Position numbers and translations under genes: made by a program
Notes under the pieces: model-generated
Told to the model about the DNA's origin: nothing
Seen by the model: the letters and a program-made list of their open reading frames with translations, nothing else
Database searches by the model: none
Source of the DNA: Bagarius yarrelli
Taxonomy: Eukaryota > Chordata > Actinopteri > Siluriformes > Sisoridae
Assembly: GCA_005784505.1 (NCBI GenBank)
Contig: VCAZ01000135.1
Coordinates: 392,018 to 456,017, forward strand
Reading direction: 5' to 3'
Length of the DNA stretch: 64,000 bases
In this document: one piece after another, positions 24,441 to 35,112 of the stretch
Numbering within the stretch: the first letter of the stretch is position 1
Layout of the letters: every line of letters starts with the position of its first letter

Positions 24441-26111
24441 TACACTCACTCCTATGGGCAATTTAGAATCACTAATCAATCTAACATACATGTTTTTGGA
24501 CTGTAGGAGGAAACCGGAGAACCCGGAGTAAAACCCACACACAGGAAGAACATGCAAAAACAGAAAGACCCCTGCAATTGAACCCAGGACCTTCTTACTG
24601 TGAGGCAACAGTGCTAAACAATAAACCACCGTGCTGCCTCTTTATTTATTTGTTTGTTTGTTTTTTTGTCCGAGGCCCTGAGTAAGATTTGCCGAAGTCG
24701 ATAAAAGTTAGGATATGTATAAAAGGGGTAAATAATTTCCCACTTATCTCCCCTCCCATAGTTAATCCCCATCCCCCGCTCATCACTCACAGACGACTAC
24801 ATCCAGTCCATTGCTGAACTGAGACTGCACTTTGCTGTAGAAGTTTTGGTACCAGCAGACGAAAGTCGTCTCATAATCAGGTCTCGCGTCCAGACTGAAT
24901 TCCACCTGGCGTTGCGACTGGAATATCGAGCTACGCAAGGGAGAGTTGGCTGCTTTTTCAGCTAAAGAGAGGTACACATCCACAGGCAGGCTCACGTTTT
25001 CAGGAATGGTGCACACGACATGGATAGAGGAATACCGCGTAATGGCACTCCGGTTCACACTGGAACTGAAATTAAGTGTCGGAGCTGGAAGAAGGTCTAA
25101 AAGAGGAAGAAATGAAAGAAAAAAGGGCTGTGAAAAGTTGTGGCTAATAATAAGCACAAAGGTTAAGGGTTAGCCCTGCTCAACAGCCCTGCAGTGGCAG
25201 CATTTTGGTGCTGGGAATTGAACCCATGACCTTCTGATCAACAGCACAACACCCAAACAACTGATCTACCACTTCCGGCAGAAAATCAAACACATTGTTC
25301 TGCTTGTCAATTTAAAGTTTTTCCTGAACTGTTACAAACAGGAAGTTTAGTTATGTCACAAGATGATCTGAAGAACTTCTGCAAACTCATCTACATTCAA
25401 GCTAATCTTTTGTGTTTTATTACTTCACAGCAATTTAGATAGTTACAGGAAACATTACAAAAGTTCCTAAAGCTCGAATCCCTCGTTCAATCAACCGTCT
25501 CTCTTTATTCTCTTTTTCTCTCGCTTCAAATTTATCATAAAAACTTCCCAGCTTGTCATGGAGATGATGTTGCTATGAAAACCCTAAAACATTACAGCCT
25601 CCTCTGGTGTCTGAGCTACTGTTCCAGAGACTTAATCAACACTTTCTGACCAACCAGAGCAAAGAATTCAGCGTCTATCATATTTTTATTAAAATACATT
25701 TTAAAGGGTTTATATAGTGTAAATATGTTTTATCTAATGTTTATCAGTTAATGTTCCTCCATTAAATGATAAATAAATAATTAACTGTAAAACTGAAAGA
25801 ATTTTAGTGCAGCTTTTAATTTTAAGCTCTAATTTTAAGGTGGAATTGTTCGACTTACCCTGAGACTCGACCCAAACACACAAACACACCACCAAGTAGA
25901 GCACTGGAAAAAGAGAAAGATTGACAGAACGTTCACACAAGACCAAACAACCATCTTAAAATAATTTCCTTTTAACTGCAGCAGATTAAGCTATAGAATT
26001 TTATCTATGATGTCCACAGCAGAGACAAAACCTGGCCTGCTTCTCTTTTTTTTTTTATTCTTCAATCATTAATATTTAGTAATAAAAAGAGATTTTACCT
26101 CTGAGCTTCAT
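20792..26111 (-). CDS. Ig-Ig-SRCR-Ig single-pass membrane protein, complete, 8 exons, 460 aa
   Basis: Function unknown; likely a cell-surface immune-type receptor or adhesion protein. Exons in transcript order: 26099-26111, 25859-25903, 24791-25096, 23753-24064, 23152-23463, 22596-22711, 22346-22520, 20792-20895. All splice borders are GT...AG, phases agree at every junction, and the total is 461 codons including TAA. Residues 1-19 are a signal peptide (MKLRVLYLVVCLCVWVESQ). Ig 1 (about 20-121) has cysteines in HVVC and FVCW and three sequons. Ig 2 (122-225) has VQC and YMC plus NYS and NVT. The SRCR domain (226-329) has WRPLC, VICRDLGCG and eight cysteines, the group B number. Ig 3 (330-426) is split over two exons, with LQC and YAC. 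A hydrophobic helix spans about 433-455, and only YGSSS follows it. The first two Ig domains and the SRCR domain each sit in one symmetrical 1-1 exon. Mouse Fcrls is a known Ig+SRCR precedent, but I do not recognise this arrangement as a named family. Confidence 0.88.
21615..21943. repeat. 329-bp palindrome with a hAT-type MITE at its centre
   Basis: The arms 21615-21739 and about 21820-21943 are reverse complements with only one or two mismatches. The inner 201 bp (21679-21879) is a hAT-type MITE with termini CAGGGGTGTCC / GGACACCCCTG, related to the copy at 2.07 kb. The outer 64 bp on each side (left end ACAACTGTTCAGATATCC, right end GGATATCTGAACAGTTGT) mirror each other perfectly. It lies in the last intron of the Ig/SRCR gene. 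Confidence 0.9.
24165..24240 (-). mobile_element. SINE tail fragment, minus orientation
   Basis: CCATTTGGCAGACACCCTCA then TCCAGAGTTAGTTATATTTC is the reverse complement of the SINE tail. It lies in the intron between Ig 1 and Ig 2 of the Ig/SRCR gene. Confidence 0.5.
24250..24645. mobile_element. Common teleost interspersed repeat with internal CA run
   Basis: Shows the order ATTCATTTATCTTC, GGGGTCACGGGAATCTGCTG, GACACCCTGGGCAGG, TCACCAGTCCATCACAGGGC, a CA run, TTTTTGGACTGTAGGAGGAA, ACCGGAGAACCCGGAG, AACATGCAAA, GAACCCAGGACCTTCTTACT, CACCGTGCTGCC. This is a very widespread fish repeat; I recognise the pattern but do not assign it firmly to a class. A fragment of its start recurs at 39.6 kb. 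Intronic. Confidence 0.6.
25168..25280 (-). mobile_element. SINE fragment, minus orientation
   Basis: CCTGCAGTGGCAGCATTTTG, GTGCTGGGAATTGAACCC and CTTCTGATCAACAGCACAAC are the reverse complement of the SINE body and head. It lies in the signal-peptide/Ig 1 intron. Confidence 0.55.
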
Positions 26112-26250
26112 CCTGTCTGCTGAACTGGGTGAAAGTGTGAAACAGAAAAGGGTTTAAAGAGATTTCTACACTCAGGATTGCTCAAAACTCAACTTTCTTT
26201 TGGGGGAAGTTCACCACCATGCAGGATGTGAGAAAAACCCACAACATACT

Positions 26251-26294
26251 GAGAAAGAAAGAAAGAAAGAAAGAAAGAAGGAAAAAAAGAAAGA
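26251..26294. repeat. (GAAA)n microsatellite
   Basis: GAAA tetranucleotide run about 140 bp upstream of the start codon of the minus-strand Ig/SRCR gene, so probably in or near its promoter. Confidence 0.85.
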
Positions 26295-26344
26295 GACCAG
26301 GGAGACACAGACATTCCTGAAGCCAGCAACACACAAAATGTCCT

Positions 26345-26740
26345 GAACATGAGGAGACATAGACAGTCGTGGAGATGGGGAGAGACAGATAGTTTTGGAG
26401 ATAGGAAGACACGGACTGTCCTGGAGATGGGGATACACAGACAATCGTGGAGATGGGGAGAGACAGATAGTTTTGGAGACAGGAAGACATGGACTGTCCT
26501 GGAGATGGGGATACACAGATGATCCTGGAGACGGCAGGACACAGATGGTCCTGGAGTCTGGGAGACACAGACAGCCCTGGAGTCGGGGAGACACACAGTC
26601 CTGGAAACAAGGAGACACAGACGGTCCTGAAGATGGAAAGATACAGATGATTTTAAAGAAAGGAACACACATAATGTCCTGGAGATGGGGAGCCACAGAC
26701 AGTCTTAGGGACAGAAGACACAGAAATCCTGAAGACAGAA
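26345..26740. repeat. 26-bp minisatellite upstream of the Ig/SRCR gene
   Basis: About 15 imperfect copies of a unit of the form GACACAGAYRGTCCTGGAGA plus TGGGGA. Some units alternate with a GATAGTTTTGGAGA variant. The array begins about 230 bp upstream of the Ig/SRCR start codon. The minus-strand frames across it (up to 210 aa, rich in Ser/Pro/Val) are repeat translations, not genes. Confidence 0.85.
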
Positions 26741-26756
26741 GGAACAGATGGACATA

Positions 26757-26990
26757 GCAAGAGAGACAGACAGAGAAAGAAAGACAGACAGACAGACAGT
26801 GGGAAAGAATATTAAATAAGGACACTGAGGTTAGCAGAAACACAGACAGACACAGGGATACAAACAGAGGGGCAGACAGAAAGAAAGACAGACAGACAGA
26901 CAGTCAGAATAAGAGATGCATAGAAACAGACAGGCAGACAAAGAGAAAGAGACAGACTGAAAGAGAGAGAGAGAGAGAGACAGATAGTAC
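26757..26990. repeat. GACA/GAGA low-complexity tract
   Basis: Mixed CAGA, GACA and GA repeats that continue rightward from the 26-bp minisatellite. Confidence 0.8.
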
Positions 26991-26993
26991 TAT

Positions 26994-27348
26994 GTCTGTG
27001 TATGTTAGTATGTTTGTAATACTGTAAAAGTGCAGGCAGGGACTCCAGCATGTCTATGTCTATGACGTCATCATTAAAGAGAGAGCCAGAAAGTGACACA
27101 GACATGAGGGACTTCAGTGTCTCCATTTTCAAATTACAGCGTTTTCTGCCAAGCACAAGTAGCTCCGCCCCCTTTAGCAACAGTCTGCAGTTCAGTTCGT
27201 ACTGCTGGATAAACTGTGGGACTGTTAGTAAAAGAATAAAGCAACATTTTTGAAGGTCTTTTTCATCACCTGGAAAAACATCCAGAAAACTTAAATAACA
27301 CAGCGTTTCTACTGCAGCCTGGTTAAAGCCATGCCGGGCCTGTTCTGA
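26994..27348 (-). other. Unrecognised open stretch, possible exon
   Basis: The minus strand is open here in non-repetitive sequence of normal protein composition (pieces include VETLCYLSFLDVFPGDEK, QFIQQYELNCRLLLKGAELL and DIDMLESLPALLQYY), Leu-rich and probably helical. Acceptor-like sites occur at GATGTTTTCCAG (just before GTGATG) and TTTACTAACAG. The left edge runs into the GA repeat with no clear donor. I do not recognise the family. It could be one exon of an unplaced gene, a pseudogene piece, or chance. Confidence 0.25.
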
Positions 27349-27654
27349 CCTCTGACCTGGAAGCCTGGTAATCAGACACACAGGCTGGGTGTGTAGACAG
27401 AGTAGAGAGAGAGAGTGTGTGTGTGTGTGTGTGTGTGTAGCTGCTGTGGTGTAAACCGGGGATTTCTGTGATGCAGCAAGAAAAAAGCAACAACATCAGT
27501 GTTGTAAATTAGTGAAAAATGGAAGAGAACAGATTGCACAGGGGGCAGTGTCAGAAATCAGGGCAATTCCTTGGGGTTATTAAAAAAAATTAGCCTATTT
27601 TATATAAACTAAACATAAAACACTATAAAATTATTAAAATCGTTGTTTTACTAC

Positions 27655-30235
27655 AGCATAGAAATATAACACTCCAGAGATATAACACCCCAAGATATAA
27701 CACTCCAGAGATATACACTCAAAGAGATATAACCCCAGAGATATAACACCCCAGAGATATAACACTCAGAGATATAACACTCCAGAGATAACACTAGATT
27801 TACACCCCAGAGATAAACACCCCAGAGTATAAAACATCCAGAGATATAACACTCCATACACCACCCAGAGATATAACACCCCAGAGATATACACCCAGAA
27901 CCACACTCAGAGATATAACACTCCAGAGATATAACACGCCAGAGATATAACACTCCAGAGATATAACACCCCAGAGATATAACACTCCAGAGATATAACA
28001 CCCCGAGATAGAAACACCCAGAGATATACACCCCAGAGAGCTATACCACCCAGAGATATAACACCCCCACCAGAGATATAACACCGCCAGAGATATAACA
28101 CCCCAGAGATATAACACCCCAAGATATAACCCCAGATATAACACCCCAGAGATTAACACACCCCCCAGAGATATAACACCCAGAGATATAACACCCCACC
28201 AAGATATAACACTCAGAGATATAACACACCCCAGAGATATAACACCCAGAGATATAACACCCAGAGATAACCTAACACCCCAGATATATAACACCCCAGA
28301 GATATAACACCCAGAGATATAACACTCCCCAGAGAGATAACCCCAGAGATAACACCCCAGAGATCTAGAAAAACACCCAGAGATATCACACCCCCCCCCC
28401 CCCCAGAGATATAACACCCAGATATATAACACTCCAGAGATATAACACTCCCGAGATTAACATCCAGAGAGATAACACTCCAGAGATAAGACCCAGAGAA
28501 TACACTCCATATATTAACACCCCAGAGATATAACACCCCAGAGATATAACACTCCAGAGATAATAACCACCCAGAGATATACATCCACCCCGAGAGATAT
28601 AACACCCCATAGAGATTATAACACCCCCGAGATATCAACCCCCAAGAGATATAACACTCCAGAGATATAACACAGAGATATCATTATACCACCCCAGAGA
28701 TATAACAACCCGAGATATAACACCCAAGATTAACACTCCAGAGATTAACACCCCAGAGATATAACACCCATCGATATAACACCCCAGAGATATACCCCCA
28801 GAAACCAACCCAGAGATATAACACTCCAGAGATATAACACAGATATAGAACACCCAGAGATATACACCTACACCCAGAGATCTAACACCCCAGAGATACA
28901 CATGAGATGTGAACCCCTCCAAGATATAACACTCCAGATTATAAAACTCTAGATATAACACCCCGATAGAACCCCCAGAGATATAACACTCCAGAGATAT
29001 AACATATACCACCCCAGAGATTATAACATCCACTCCAGAGTATAACACCCCAGAGATAAACACCCCAGAGATATAACACTCCGAGATATAACCCCAGATA
29101 TATAACACCCCAGAGATATAACACCCCCAAGATATACACCCAGATTATAACTCAGAGATATAACCCCCGAGATAGAACACCCCAGAGATATAACACCCCC
29201 ATAGATATAACACCCCAGAGATATAACCCTCCAGAATAAACCTAGAAACACCCCAGATATATAACACTCCAGAGATATAACACTCCAGAGATTATACAAC
29301 CCCAGGAGTAGATTACACCCAGAGATAGAACACCCCAGAGATATAACACTCCAGAGATATAACACCCCAGATATATAACACCCCAGAGATTAATAAACAC
29401 CACAGAGATATAACACCACAGAGATATAACCACCCCCCAGGATATAACCACTCCATAGATATACAACACTCCAGAGATATAACAGGAAGATATACCCCTC
29501 AGATGATGAGATAAACACCCAGAGATTACACCAGAGATTAAACTCCCTGAGATAGAAACCCCCAAGAGATACACCCCCAGAGATATAACACCCCAGAGAT
29601 TACCACCCCAGAGCTATAACACCCAGAGATATAACCTCCAGAGATAAACAACAAGATATACACAGAGATATAACAGATTATAACACCCAGAGATATAACA
29701 TCAAGATTAACCAGAGATTAACACCCCAGAGATATAACACGCCAGAGATAATAACACCCCCACCAGAGATCTACACCCCAGAGAATATAACACCCAGAGG
29801 ATCACCAGAGAATAAACACCCAGAGATATACACCAAGCTATAACCACCCCGAGATAGAACACCCAGAGATTATAACACTCCAGAGATATAACACCCCAGA
29901 GATATAACACTCCAGAGATATAACACCCCAGAGATATAACACTCCAGAGATATAACACCCGAATATATAACACCCCAGAGGGATTATAAACACTCCAGAG
30001 ATATACATCCAAGAGATAAACACCCCCAGAGATATAACACTCCAGAGATAAACATAACACTCCAGAGATATAACACCCCAGAGATAACACTCCAGAGATA
30101 TAACACTCCAGAGATATAACACCCCAGAGATATAACACTCCAGAGATATAACACTCCAGAGATATAACACCCCAGAGATATAACACTCCAGAGATATAAC
30201 ACAGATTAACACCCAGAGATATATATAACACTCAG
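27655..30235. repeat. 2.6-kb minisatellite of a 16-bp unit
   Basis: Roughly 150 copies of ACACYCCAGAGATATA, where Y alternates between C and T. The cleanest stretch is about 29,870-30,190, where CACTCC and CACCCC units alternate almost regularly. Elsewhere many units have lost one to three bases, and there is a 14-C run near 28,391. Because 16 is not a multiple of three and the unit has few minus-strand stops, all three minus frames stay open for up to 210 codons. Those frames are artefacts. Confidence 0.95.
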
Positions 30236-30621
30236 AGACTACTGAGCTGTGAATTTCTTATTCTATACAAGATTACTGAAAATCCTCAATGTTTTATTAA
30301 TTGAGTAATAATGCTTATATTTTTTTATCTGTTGTTTGCAGTAACATTCTAAGGAACATTGAGGTTGTTTCTCCTCCTCGTCAGCCTTTCATTTTATTTC
30401 TCCATGTGAGATTAACGAGTGAAAAACTGAGAAGCCCAAAAAAAATGTTAACTGTTCAGTTTTTGAAGATGTGGGACAACTTTTTATTACAACGACACTG
30501 GAGACTCCTTCCACACCATTACGTCATTCGACAGACAGCTGTATCCAGTGTGATGTAGAAAAAGTGCTTTGGTGGTCTCTATCAATGAACAGATTAATAC
30601 ACACGATCACAAAGAATGTGT

Positions 30622-30822
30622 ATGGGGAAGTGGTAGCGCAGTGGTTAAGGTGTTGGACTCATAATTGGAGGATTGGGGTTCCATTCACAGCACCACGAAT
30701 TTACCATTGTTGGGCCCCTAAGCAAGGCCCTTAACCCCCAATTTTCTTAGTTGTATAGAAGATAAATGTAAGTCACGCTGGACAAGGACGTCTATGAAAT
30801 GCTGTGAATGTAAATGTAAATG
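30622..30822 (+). mobile_element. tRNA-headed SINE copy, near full length
   Basis: GTGGTAGCGCAGTGGTTAAG, a modified B box (GGGGTTCCATTC), TTGTTGGGCCCCTAAGCAAG, CCCTTAACCCCCAATTTTC, and the tail GGACAAGGACGTCTATGAAA ending in an AATGTAAA run. Confidence 0.75.
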
Positions 30823-30838
30823 AATGCGTAACATAAAC

Positions 30839-31250
30839 TCAAAACTGTTGTAAAAATGGCAACTTGTTTTCTTGTAAATAAAATGTCAAATGCGGGTATA
30901 TGAGAAAAAGGTGATGCCTTAATCGTCTCTTGAAGACAGTGAGTGATTCTGCTGGTCTGACACTTATGGTAAGTTCATTCCACCATGTTGTTGTCAAAAC
31001 AGAGAAAAGTCTAGAGGCAGACCTACCACACAGTCGAGTGGTGCTTGTGGGCATTAGGAAGGGCTGTGCAGGGCGACGAGTGATGCATGCTTTAAGATAA
31101 GAGGGGGCTGCTCAATTATGGGCTTTGTGTTTTGAATCTAATCTGTGCAGCCACCGGGAGCCAGTGGAGGAAGTGCAGCATTGGGGTGGTGTGTAAAAAT
31201 TTGGGAAGGTTAAAAACAAGTTTTGTAGCTACATTTTGGAGGACAAATTG
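30839..31250 (-). mobile_element. LINE-derived 3' segment
   Basis: Minus-strand translation gives RLFSVLTTTWWNELTISVRP then AESLTVFKRRLRHHLF. This resembles the extreme C-terminus of fish non-LTR retrotransposon ORF2 (the WWNELP...SVRxAESLxxFKxxLKTHLF type). The plus-strand stretch CCACCGGGAGCCAGTGGAGG further right belongs to the same sort of dispersed element. Confidence 0.45.
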
Positions 31251-31530
31251 CGATTAGAAGTAAACTTGCCAGGAGCAAGTTGAGGTGAACCTGCCAGGAG
31301 GGACTTAAGATAGACGTGCCAGGACACAGACATTCTCCTTTCATGTAAACAAATTTAAAGACATCATCTGGAAATGTGAAAACAGAGATTATTATCTAAA
31401 GTTCCAGTGAATCACATTCAAGGCCTGGTCTTAGGTTCTGAGGAATGTCGATGATGAAACAGTGACAAGCCCATTGATGTCAATGAAATTCTTCTCATTT
31501 TGTATTCATAGACTTTGACACAGCAACTAA

Positions 31531-31640
31531 TTGACACCAATAAGCAGCTCAGAGTTTGGGGCCTCACTCAGGGTCCAAGCAGAGAAAGCTTGGTGGTGCT
31601 GGGATTTGACTTTACCAATCTGATCAGAATTACATGCACT
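31531..31640 (-). mobile_element. SINE fragment, minus orientation
   Basis: GGGGCCTCACTCAGGGTCC, TTGGTGGTGCTGGGATTTGA and CCAATCTGATCAG are a diverged reverse complement of the SINE body. Confidence 0.45.
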
Positions 31641-34094
31641 GCTAAGGACAAATATCCTACTTCATCGGAACCTACAGGTGGAGATGTAGAGATTAGATTA
31701 GTTTGGAATGATTTTTTAAATAATAGTTAAGAAAATGAAACAGCCCTTATCAGAGAGCTATCTGTTCCAGGGCAACAACTCAGACACGGTGTCATGTGTT
31801 TAGTCAAGCGTTTTAAGGAAGCAGGTCTGGGGAGTTTGTGGGCATTGGGACCTGGGATGGATTTATGGATGGTGCAGTCTCCTCACTTACATCTGTTCAC
31901 TGTTAGCTGATATAGGAGTGGCTGGACACCATGATTATGAGCAAGAGAATATGAACAGTCAAATAAAAAAGATTATTAACAATACCAGCAAGATAAAAGT
32001 GAATAAAAACAGTAGTCTAACAGTGGATCAGATAGTCGGTATATAAATATTGAATGGAGAAAGTCTTGTGTTGTTTTCTGCTTAAGGGCCTGAATAGGTT
32101 AAGGGAAAAATCTCCTTCCCTTTTTTCTGTATTTGTTGGAAACATATTCCTGACCGTAACACAGAGAAATGTCCATCGTTGCGATGGTTGAGGTCCTGTG
32201 ATTTTTCTGGTCTGGTTTACCAATGTTTACTGTAGATAGAGTGCAGGTCAGTGAGTTCAGTTTGCTCAGCTGATATCATCAGCCTGTGGAGAACTTGTCT
32301 GTTCTGGTGTCGTCTGGCGCTGTTTCTGTACTAGGCTGTGATGCTTCCCATCAGAATGCTCCCAACACTGCACGTGTGAAAGGTACTGACACCTAAGAGG
32401 ACCACTTAAAGTCTCCTAAAACCTTAGATACTTTAGAAACTTTAGATGTCATAGCTAGTCAATGTCAAAGTCACTTTGATTCTTATCTCCAAACCTTCCC
32501 AATCCAACCTGATGTCCTACTTCTGGTTTGAGTCTCATCACTTGTAAACAGGGGTAGGCAATGCATGTTCCTTAAGGTCCATCGTCGTATAAGGTACCAT
32601 CTTAGATGAGGCTGGAATGTGGAAAGACCAAGTGAATTGGTATCCCCCAGATTCTGATTGAATAAACAGAGCTGATCCAGGTAGTCAGCAGTGAATAGGA
32701 CAGGGATTGAGCAGAACAATGGAACTCAGGGATGCTGGTCAGCCCACCCCTGCGGTGCTAAATGCTGGTGTAGATTGTCCCACTTGGAGACTATGTTGAT
32801 AGCTTTGGACTGTAATTGTCCCAACCGCTGAGCGAACCCCCTAGCCCTGAATAAAATGAACATGTCTTCATGACCTGCATGTCGTAACTAGAAGTTCCTG
32901 CTTACACACATGTACTCAATAGACAATCCAACTCTCTGGAAAAACTCTAATGAGGATGGTTTCCCAAGTTTTCTCATCATCTCAAGGTTTTTTTCCCCCT
33001 CACCTTCATTCTTCCTGAACTGCTCATATTCAGATTGTTTACATTTCTGTAAAGTTGCTTTGGGTTAAAAGGCAATAGAAATAAAACTATATGAAACAGA
33101 TCAGGAAGCTAATTTTCTTTCTGCACTGTAAAATCAACAGCCTGAAGCATCTGCAAAGGTTTCACAGCTGTCATCGGAAACACTGCAGGTTTTTCTGAAG
33201 CTCTGGCTAGCTAAAAACATGTAGCGATAATCAACTAGCGGATAGTAACCCAGAACATAATAAAAAGTATTTTTTGAATGGTTGTGGTCTGCTGCATATG
33301 TCACATGGTGGTGGGTAGACATTGGACGGTCAGTGCTTCAGACACAGGTGTGTGTAAGGATCCCTGAAAACACCACTGCTACATTACAGGTTTGATGTTT
33401 TTTTGAAGCTGTTTAAAGTTTGCACTAAAATCACAGCTGTACAAGCTAAAACCCGCAACGTTACCAAACAAGTTCAGGCTCATGTCTCATAAATCATTCC
33501 ATGGCACCACATTATACACTGTAGGGTTACGACAGGCTTATTAAGGGTTATAAAGGCTCTGTGTGAAAAATAAATTCTGATTCCAACTATATTCCGTTTA
33601 TCATTTTAATTCTTTATTAATAATTCATTCATTTTCTATGTGAATTTTTTTTTAATGCACTTTGGTTATTTTTATGTCTTTTTTTTATAATTATTATTTT
33701 TTGTATGTGATTCTTACACATAATGACGTTTCCTAATATGGATTTTTATCATATTTTATTCGATTCTTTACGAATAGTTTTTTTCTCGCGACATTTACAG
33801 ATGATTCATTTAACTGCTGTGTGTTTTTAGCTGTGACTTTTTCTTGACACATGATTCATGTTTCCATGCATTTTTTTCCTGATTTGTTGATTTATAATGT
33901 AATTCCTATAAATGTAATTCCATGTGATTCTTACATTTGATTGATTTCTTTTCCATGTGATTCTTTGCAAAAGGTTTGTTTTTATGTGATCTTTATAGAT
34001 GATTTAATTTATTCATTTGTGGTTTTAGCTGTGGTTTATTTATTATTTTTTTTCTTACACATTTCATGTAATTCTTTACAAATGATCAATTAAT

Positions 34095-34877
34095 CAGAGA
34101 TGGCAAAGGTCCACACATCCTTTACTCGAGTAGAAGTGCAGATACTCCTGTTGAAATACTGACTAGACTTTTTTACTCAAGTTAAAGTAAAGTTTGGGCT
34201 CCGAAACGTACTTAAGTGAAAAGTAAATCAACAACCAGAAGAATTAAGAAAAAGCAAATCAACTACCGGAATAAGTTTGCAGTTCTGTACTAAATAAATA
34301 TTCTGCACCCAAAGCTGATGGAGATTCTGGTCTTCTGATTATAAATCAAGTTAATTTATTTTTCCAATGAAAATGAGAGCTGGCCAACCTAACAAATATA
34401 TCTAGTTTTTAAGTTAACTAATGTTCACTAATCAACTAAGTAGCATTAGTAAACCCATGTGCTGCACTGTAGTTTATGTGATGGTAAAATGTGGACCTGT
34501 ATGAATTTAAGGTAACTTTACTGACAAACAGAGAAAATAAACTATTAATGACTCATAACAAGAGAAGAGATCACAAAAAAACATGTAACTTGTTGTTAGC
34601 TTTATAAACTAGCCTCTGTTTATGGCGTGCGATTGCCGGGAAAACACTAATGATTGGTTAAAAGGCCGCGCGATTCCAAATGCAAACTGATTGGTTAAAA
34701 AAGGTCGATCACACAACCAAATCGATTGAAACTAAAGTAAGGAGTCTGATTTAATAATGTTATGTAAAATGTAATGAGTAAAAGTCAAATAATAGTGAAG
34801 AAAAATTACTGAAAAACAAATTAAATCTACTTAAGTACAGTAACGAAGTATTTTTACTCTGTTACTTTCCATCTCTG
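34095..34877. mobile_element. Non-autonomous hAT element, 783 bp, perfect 8-bp TSD
   Basis: Terminal inverted repeats CAGAGATGGCAAAG and TTTCCATCTCTG. Subterminal TACTCGAGTAGAAGTGCAGA / TACTTAAGTACAGTAACG mirror motifs are typical of hAT elements in fish. It is flanked by exact copies of CAATTAAT at 34087-34094 and 34878-34885. There is no transposase frame inside, so it would need a transposase supplied in trans. Confidence 0.88.
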
Positions 34878-35045
34878 CAATTAATTTACTATGTAATTCG
34901 CATACCTGGTTTAATATCATGTATTTCTTTCAATCGATATTTTTATGTTCCTTCAGCTTACTCAAATTCAGTTTCTGGAAATACTTTTAATTTGAGGTGA
35001 AAGAAAAATCTAAGTCTGTCATTTAATCTCTTATTGAATTTATAT

Positions 35046-35112
35046 CTCCAAGATGGGATATGCAAAAAAACACATTTCACTGTGCTGTAAATTATATGTG
35101 ACAAATAAATAC
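35046..35112 (+). mobile_element. Tail of the second SINE family
   Basis: CTCCAAGATGGGATATGCAA, then CACATTTCACTGTGCTGTAA and TATATGTGACAAATAAA match the tail of the 40.5-kb element. Confidence 0.5.

Larger units (their letters stand above)
30240..34086. other. Intergenic region without recognisable gene
   Basis: Holds a SINE (30.6 kb), a LINE-derived segment (30.84-31.25 kb) and a SINE fragment (31.5 kb). From there to 34.1 kb it is A/T-rich sequence. I find no exon chain or conserved peptide on either strand. Confidence 0.55.

Noticed and set aside
26182..26843. Three overlapping minus-strand ORFs with Ser/Pro/Val-rich repeats
   Set aside because: Translations of the 26-bp minisatellite in three frames.
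27655..30235. Minus-strand ORFs of up to 210 aa rich in YISGVLYLW motifs
   Set aside because: They are frame translations of the 16-bp minisatellite, present in all three minus frames, without splice or promoter context.
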